A stretch of DNA of 42,710 nucleotides from a virus, in the IMG/VR virus record IMGVR_UViG_3300008448_004691, positions 1 to 42,710 of that record; one strand, 5' to 3'. A program made the translations under genes and the position numbers. The notes beneath the pieces were generated by a model. It ran no database searches, was not told the DNA's origin, and was given only the letters and a program-made list of their open reading frames with translations. Of the stretch, positions 38,811 to 42,710 are shown piece by piece; position 1 is the stretch's first letter, and each line of letters opens with the position of its first letter.

Positions 38811-40270
38811 TATTCTTCCTTTAAATTTAACGTGTAAATTTTATATTCAAACTTTTCATCGTTATAAATTTTCATTCGTTCGATAAAATGTTCTAATGTA
38901 AAATTCTTTCTACTCTTATAAGTCATGTCATCCGATATGTCATACAGAATAGCTTCTTTCTTGTTATCTCCCAAACGCAATCCTCGACCAATAGACTGTA
39001 GTGTTCTAATTTTACTCTTGCTTGGTGAAGCAAAAATAACATTATGTAGATTACGAATGTTGATACCAGTAGAGAATGTTCCATATGATGCTACGATAAT
39101 TGCATTCTCTTCATCTTCAGTAATTCTACGAACTTCTTCTCTTTCATCTACGCCAACCGCACCATGAATAAAGAATACAGGTCTATTTTCTTCTACTGCG
39201 TCCTTAAGCATATTATACAATATTCTGCCGTGCTTGTCAACGAACTGATATAGTAGAAGAGTGTTACCTTCTAAACTCATAGTCAAATTTCTAATGAATC
39301 TATTACGTGACGGCTTACCTATAATATAATTTATCTCATCTTGATATTTAAAATTCTTACCTAGCTTACATGATTCTTCGTTATGCTTAAGCACCAATGC
39401 TTTAATTCTAAACTTAGCTAATCGTCCAGAGTCAATCAATTCTTTTGTTGTTGTTATCTGTTTGACTTTACCGAACAAACCTTCTAAGACTAATCTATGT
39501 GTCTGTGTTCCATCTAGTGTACCTGTGAGTCCAAATCTATACTTGCACTTTGTTAGTTTTGTTAGAATTGATATCAACGACTTTGCTTTAAACAAATGCG
39601 CTTCATCTCCAACAACTAATTCAAATTCTTCGAACCATTCTTTTGGCATCTTGTAAATTGACTGCCATGTAGATATGACAATGGGGCAATCAGTTTGTTT
39701 GCTTGCACCTGACATAATCTGGTGTATGTATTTATCACTCTCAAACCCATAGTCTTCAAAGTCTTTGTATAACTGTGCGACAAGTGAGATAGTGGGAACA
39801 ATGATAAGAGTCTTGCAATTTAAATATCTCGCAATGAGATATATGATAAGCGACTTGCCTGATGCTGTGGGTGATACTAATAAGTTTCTTCTACTGCGTA
39901 CTGCATGAATGAATGCTTGAATCTGATAGTCTCTAACTTCAAATGGTATACCTAGAGTATCGATGAAGTCTGTTGCTTCTGCTACAGAGAATTCATCATA
40001 AGTTTCTACTGATTCGTCAAATTCAATTACGTAGTCACGTTCTTTAGCAAACTTTTCTAAGTATGGAATCAAACCATAATAGATTTGTCTGTTCTGAGAA
40101 TTGAATAGGCGTATTTTTCCATCCCACACTTTGTTTCTAAATGCGGGCATGAATTTATAACCGGGAACGTAGAACGTAAAGTATTCATTCAACTCCATTG
40201 CATCGGAGTTCTCACACTTGATGTGTGCGTAGACTTCATCTACTTTTGAAATATAGAGTTTATTGTACAC
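38810..40270 (-). CDS. uvsW: UvsW helicase
   Basis: A 486-residue SF2 helicase: N-terminal domain, motif I SPTASGKS at 133-140, DEAH box VVGDEAH near 220, motif III GLTGTLDG, and C-terminal motifs V/VI TGINIRNLHN and QSIGRGLRLG. UvsW unwinds branched DNA and R-loops and switches T4 from origin- to recombination-driven replication. Overlaps uvsY by 11 bases. Confidence 0.95.
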   Translation of the reverse strand: MYNKLYISKVDEVYAHIKCENSDAMELNEYFTFYVPGYKFMPAFRNKVWDGKIRLFNSQNRQIYYGLIPYLEKFAKERDYVIEFDESVETYDEFSVAEATDFIDTLGIPFEVRDYQIQAFIHAVRSRRNLLVSPTASGKSLIIYLIARYLNCKTLIIVPTISLVAQLYKDFEDYGFESDKYIHQIMSGASKQTDCPIVISTWQSIYKMPKEWFEEFELVVGDEAHLFKAKSLISILTKLTKCKYRFGLTGTLDGTQTHRLVLEGLFGKVKQITTTKELIDSGRLAKFRIKALVLKHNEESCKLGKNFKYQDEINYIIGKPSRNRFIRNLTMSLEGNTLLLYQFVDKHGRILYNMLKDAVEENRPVFFIHGAVGVDEREEVRRITEDEENAIIVASYGTFSTGINIRNLHNVIFASPSKSKIRTLQSIGRGLRLGDNKKEAILYDISDDMTYKSRKNFTLEHFIERMKIYNDEKFEYKIYTLNLKEE

Positions 40271-40697
40271 CTTGCGTAAACTTCTTCCATTCTATAGCGT
40301 TCTTAATCTGAAAATTGCGTTGGTTGACGTTCTTAAGTACTTCTTCCAAAAACGCTAACTTTTCTTTTTGATTGATTATGCGAACATTGTTGTGTATAAT
40401 ATCTTTATCAGAATCAAGGTACATATCAACTTCATTCTTCATTAGACGTTTAACGAAAGGCTCCCAATTGAGTTCGTCAAGTTCTTCTTGTGAAAGTTTT
40501 CCATTGTAATATTCATACTTCTTCAAAGATAAATCTTTGCTTTGAAACTCAAGTGCTTTGAGTTTGCGTCTTTCATCAAAATAAATTTTGAGATATTTAC
40601 TGTGTAATTCTGGTATCTTTAAAGATGCGATACCCAACTCTGTGGAGTCAACTGTAGCATCTAGTCTCCACTCTTCCATCATCTGATCTAACGTCAT
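40260..40697 (-). CDS. uvsY: UvsY recombination mediator
   Basis: A 145-residue helical protein resembling UvsY: LDQMMEEWRLDATVD, HSKYLKIYFDERRKLK, then LDSDKDIIHNNVRI and a final NVNQRNFQIKNAIEWKKF helix. UvsY loads UvsX onto ssDNA. It is next to uvsW as in marine T4-like phages and has its own promoter. Confidence 0.92.
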   Translation of the reverse strand: MTLDQMMEEWRLDATVDSTELGIASLKIPELHSKYLKIYFDERRKLKALEFQSKDLSLKKYEYYNGKLSQEELDELNWEPFVKRLMKNEVDMYLDSDKDIIHNNVRIINQKEKLAFLEEVLKNVNQRNFQIKNAIEWKKFTQGVQ

Positions 40698-40729
40698 AAT
40701 AATTCCTCAAGTCAATATTCGTACTCATC

Positions 40730-40758
40730 ATAATAACACATTCCTAGGCAAATGTCAA
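40730..40758 (-). promoter_or_regulatory. Sigma70 promoter for uvsY-uvsW
   Basis: TTGACA at 40758-40753, 17 bases, TATTAT at 40735-40730. The -35 box contains the TGA stop of the tail gene. The predicted start near 40723 gives a 26-base leader. Confidence 0.8.
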
Positions 40759-41270
40759 ATGTTTATTGCTTCGTAATAACCATAATTGAATGTTACTGTT
40801 GATGTAACAAATTCTTGATTATCGGTAGTTGTGAAACTCATCTCTCCGAGATCGGTTGGGTACACATCAACAAAATCAAATCTTAAATTTGGATTGTTTG
40901 CATTTGATTTTATAAACAATGTTGCATCAGATGTTGTGCTAGTAACAGAGCCTGGTCTGCCTGTGAGTGTTCCGACTTTATTGTATCCTTTTGGATTGCC
41001 TAGCTGTGCGATCCAATTGTACAACTCCAACCATGATTGCATGTCTTCATCAACTAAGAATGTTAGCGTGAGTGAACTAAAAGTAATTTGATTTCCTGGA
41101 ATACTAACAGCAGAAAATGGCGTGTTAATTGAACTAGACTGCAATGTGAGTCCAGGTAAATTTACACTCTGCACTAAGTATGTGAAATTGGGAATTCTCT
41201 TAAGAACAAAATCAAACTTGTTGTTCGAAAGAAAACTTCTATTTACGGGTGTTGTTATTAGGGTAGCCAT
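40755..41270 (-). CDS. Tail-tube-family structural protein (gp3/gp19-like)
   Basis: A 171-residue structural protein. NRSFLSNNKFDFVLKRIPN, SVNLPGLTLQ, PGNQITFSSLTLTFLVDED and WLELYNWIAQLGNP follow the pattern of T4-like tail-tube-fold proteins. In aquatic T4-like phages this position, between the capsid gene and uvsY, usually holds a protein labelled gp3 (tail completion); a gp19-type tube is the alternative. AGGAG precedes the ATG, and a late-type promoter and terminator lie upstream. Confidence 0.75.
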   Translation of the reverse strand: MATLITTPVNRSFLSNNKFDFVLKRIPNFTYLVQSVNLPGLTLQSSSINTPFSAVSIPGNQITFSSLTLTFLVDEDMQSWLELYNWIAQLGNPKGYNKVGTLTGRPGSVTSTTSDATLFIKSNANNPNLRFDFVDVYPTDLGEMSFTTTDNQEFVTSTVTFNYGYYEAINI

Positions 41271-41289
41271 GTTATCTCCTCTTGTCTTC

Positions 41290-41297
41290 TATTTATG
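41290..41297 (-). promoter_or_regulatory. Variant late promoter CATAAATA
   Basis: One mismatch (first base) to the late consensus, placed between the capsid terminator and the tail gene. The predicted start near 41284 leaves a 14-base leader that just includes the AGGAG site. Confidence 0.6.
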
Positions 41298-41301
41298 CAG
41301 A

Positions 41302-41328
41302 CAAAAAAAGAGGACCCTAAGGTCCTCT
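41302..41328 (-). terminator. Strong Rho-independent terminator of the capsid gene
   Basis: AGAGGACC, loop TTAG, GGTCCTCT, then seven T on the minus strand. A perfect 8-bp stem, same loop as the terminator at 80-99. Confidence 0.95.
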
Positions 41329-41359
41329 TTTAAATACCGATGTGTCTCGGTTTAATCAA

Positions 41360-42688
41360 TTACATCAAGTTAGTAATTGCAATTCTACGATAGTAGATGT
41401 TCTTATTAGCGAATGCTAATGTACCGTCAGCGGCTGATGTTGCGAATGGGTTTGCGACCATACCATAACGTGTCTTAAATCCAATTTTTGGTTGGAAAGA
41501 ATCTTGACCAACTGCACGAACCATTTGCAACGGAACGTATGGGCAATAGAACAAGCCAGCGTCAAAAGCTGAAGTGCCTTTGTAACCGATTGTTGCATAG
41601 TGTGTACCAGATGTTGCGGCGAAATATGGATCGATGTAAACCTTGATACGACCATTCAATACACCAGCGAATGTGTTACCAGAGTCATCAACTTGCAAGT
41701 TGTTTGCAAGTGCTGGAGTGTAATCAAGAACACCAGCCATTTGCAATGCAGATGCTACGTCTGAAGAACAGATAAGCACGTTACCTTTACCACGGCGAGT
41801 TGCTTTAGCGATTGCGTTGGACTCACGCTCCAATTGGAACATCAAGCCTTTGAACTTCTCAACAGACCAACGACCGTTAGCATCAACGTCAAGGTTGAAT
41901 GTACCAGCAGTTGTAACGTTTTCTTGTGCGCCAACAGTAGCTGTGATGTTGATTGTACGAACAACTTCACGGTTAATTTCAGCTAAAATTTCTGTAGAAA
42001 GAATGTTAGCCAATTCTTGTTCAGCATCCAAACCATGGACTGCTTTCAAGTCTTGTGCTAATTCCATTGTGTATTCTGCTTTCAAAGCACGGCTACGTGC
42101 AGTAACAGCAACTTTCTCAATAGAGAATGCCATCTCTTGGAAACCTTGACCAGAACCATCACCCAATGCTTCAGCTTGTGCTGTAGTGAAACCAGTACCA
42201 CGTGTGTACTCTGTACCACTAGACAAGTCAGCAGGTGATGCACCTGTCTGTGATTGTGCTGTAGATGGGAATGCTGTGTTAGCTTCGTTGAACAATGCTT
42301 CAGTACCACTTTGTGATGTGTAACGTGAACGCATTGCAAAGATCAAGCCTGTTGGACCTGTCATTGGTTGAACACCGCAAATGTCGTATGCGATCAAGTT
42401 AGGTGCGGCACGGCGAACCAAGCTGATTAAGACTGGATCGTAAAGGTCGATTGAACCATCGCCTGCTGTAGATGAAGATGCGCCCATGTTGTTAGCAGGT
42501 GCGGCTTCAGACAACAACGATGTTTGGTTGCGATAACCACCAGAACCCTGTGCATCACCACGGCAAGCAATTTCTTGGTTCTCAAGAAGCTGTGCCGTTA
42601 CGGAACGCTTGTGGGAATCCTTGATTGCGGCTAAATCGCCATGGTCAAGAACTGGTGCCCATTTTTTTAAAAGATTTTCTACGCTCAT
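41360..42688 (-). CDS. 23: Major capsid protein (T4 gp23)
   Basis: A 442-residue HK97-fold capsid precursor matching gp23: LLKKWAPVLDHGDLAAI start, LISLVRRAAPNLIAYDICG, QPMTGPTGLIFAMRSRY, and FKTRYGMVANPFATS near the end. The N-terminal 60 residues should be removed by the prohead protease; VTAQLLENQE (L-E-N/Q-E context) and the following residues are candidate sites. AAGGAG precedes the ATG. Promoter lies outside the window. Confidence 0.97.
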   Translation of the reverse strand: MSVENLLKKWAPVLDHGDLAAIKDSHKRSVTAQLLENQEIACRGDAQGSGGYRNQTSLLSEAAPANNMGASSSTAGDGSIDLYDPVLISLVRRAAPNLIAYDICGVQPMTGPTGLIFAMRSRYTSQSGTEALFNEANTAFPSTAQSQTGASPADLSSGTEYTRGTGFTTAQAEALGDGSGQGFQEMAFSIEKVAVTARSRALKAEYTMELAQDLKAVHGLDAEQELANILSTEILAEINREVVRTINITATVGAQENVTTAGTFNLDVDANGRWSVEKFKGLMFQLERESNAIAKATRRGKGNVLICSSDVASALQMAGVLDYTPALANNLQVDDSGNTFAGVLNGRIKVYIDPYFAATSGTHYATIGYKGTSAFDAGLFYCPYVPLQMVRAVGQDSFQPKIGFKTRYGMVANPFATSAADGTLAFANKNIYYRRIAITNLM

Positions 42689-42710
42689 GTTTTTCTCCTT
42701 TGAGTATTGT

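Noticed and set aside
1-42710. Plus-strand reading frames
   Set aside because: All lie opposite strong minus-strand genes and lack ribosome-binding sites, coupling or recognisable products.
1-42710. tRNA genes, CRISPR arrays, insertion sequences and attachment sites
   Set aside because: I found no cloverleaf with a T-arm, no regularly spaced repeats, no transposase and no integrase.

Overview
The window is a contiguous piece of a T4-like myovirus genome. Every protein gene I accept lies on the minus strand, and the genes are packed with ATGA/TAATG overlaps. Base composition is AT-rich. It carries a near-complete T4-type replication, recombination and late-transcription core: DNA polymerase (43), sliding clamp (45), clamp loader (44/62), helicase (41), UvsX, UvsY, UvsW, 46/47, RegA, DsbA-like protein and the late sigma factor gp55, plus the major capsid protein (23). 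The gene order and accessory genes (CobS-like ATPase, Hsp20, peptide deformylase, 2OG-Fe oxygenases, Sm-like proteins) resemble the aquatic cyanophage/pelagiphage/methylophage branch of T4-like phages rather than enteric T4. The phage IscU and ErpA closely resemble beta/gammaproteobacterial proteins, and a phasin-like protein is present, so a proteobacterial host in an aquatic setting is the best guess (inference).

Reading in the direction of transcription, from high to low coordinates: (i) 42.7-40.7 kb, major capsid protein, terminator, late promoter and a tail-tube-family protein; (ii) 40.7-29.4 kb, UvsY, UvsW, an Sm-like protein, gp55, gp47, gp46, then an accessory block (two 2OG-Fe oxygenases, peptide deformylase, PLP-fold enzyme, dCMP deaminase, DNA methyltransferase); (iii) 29.2-25.1 kb, an OB-fold-like protein and a metallopeptidase/vWA plus CobS-like AAA+ pair, each behind its own sigma70-type promoter; (iv) 25.0-20.2 kb, glycosyltransferase, DUF3310, clamp, DsbA-like, clamp loader split by a nuclease-like gene, RegA, and a Dps with an intact ferroxidase site; (v) 20.2-18.6 kb, a small exported Lys/Ala/Pro-rich protein, a winged-helix protein, a late promoter, a structured RNA ending in a UUCG terminator, phasin-like protein, Hsp20 and a 27-residue micro-protein; (vi) 18.6-11.1 kb, a second Sm-like protein, DNA polymerase, membrane protein, nucleotidyltransferase, UvsX and helicase; (vii) 11.1-0 kb, SprT-like peptidase, amidotransferase-like protein, RNA-ligase-like protein, IscU-ErpA, a PD-(D/E)XK-like protein, a large NMNAT-domain protein, an EF-hand protein, a HAD phosphatase and an Ig-domain virion protein.

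Regulation can be read directly. Seven host-type promoters (TTGACA-like, 16-17 nt, TATAAT-like) face the minus-strand genes, and an eighth with a weaker -35 serves the clamp. Exact T4 late boxes (TATAAATA) stand before the Ig-domain virion gene, the NMNAT-domain protein, the RNA-ligase-like protein and the structured RNA. This fits the gp55 sigma factor, clamp and DsbA-like protein encoded here.

The most notable points are: a switch-like RNA at 19528-19661 whose closing helix and terminator compete for the same strand; an IscU-ErpA iron-sulfur pair that keeps all catalytic cysteines and the HscA-binding LPPVK motif; two late-expressed nucleotidyltransferase-type proteins whose N-termini look like T4 capsid-targeting sequences, suggesting they are packaged and injected; and repeated fusion of stop codons or terminator loops with -35 boxes.
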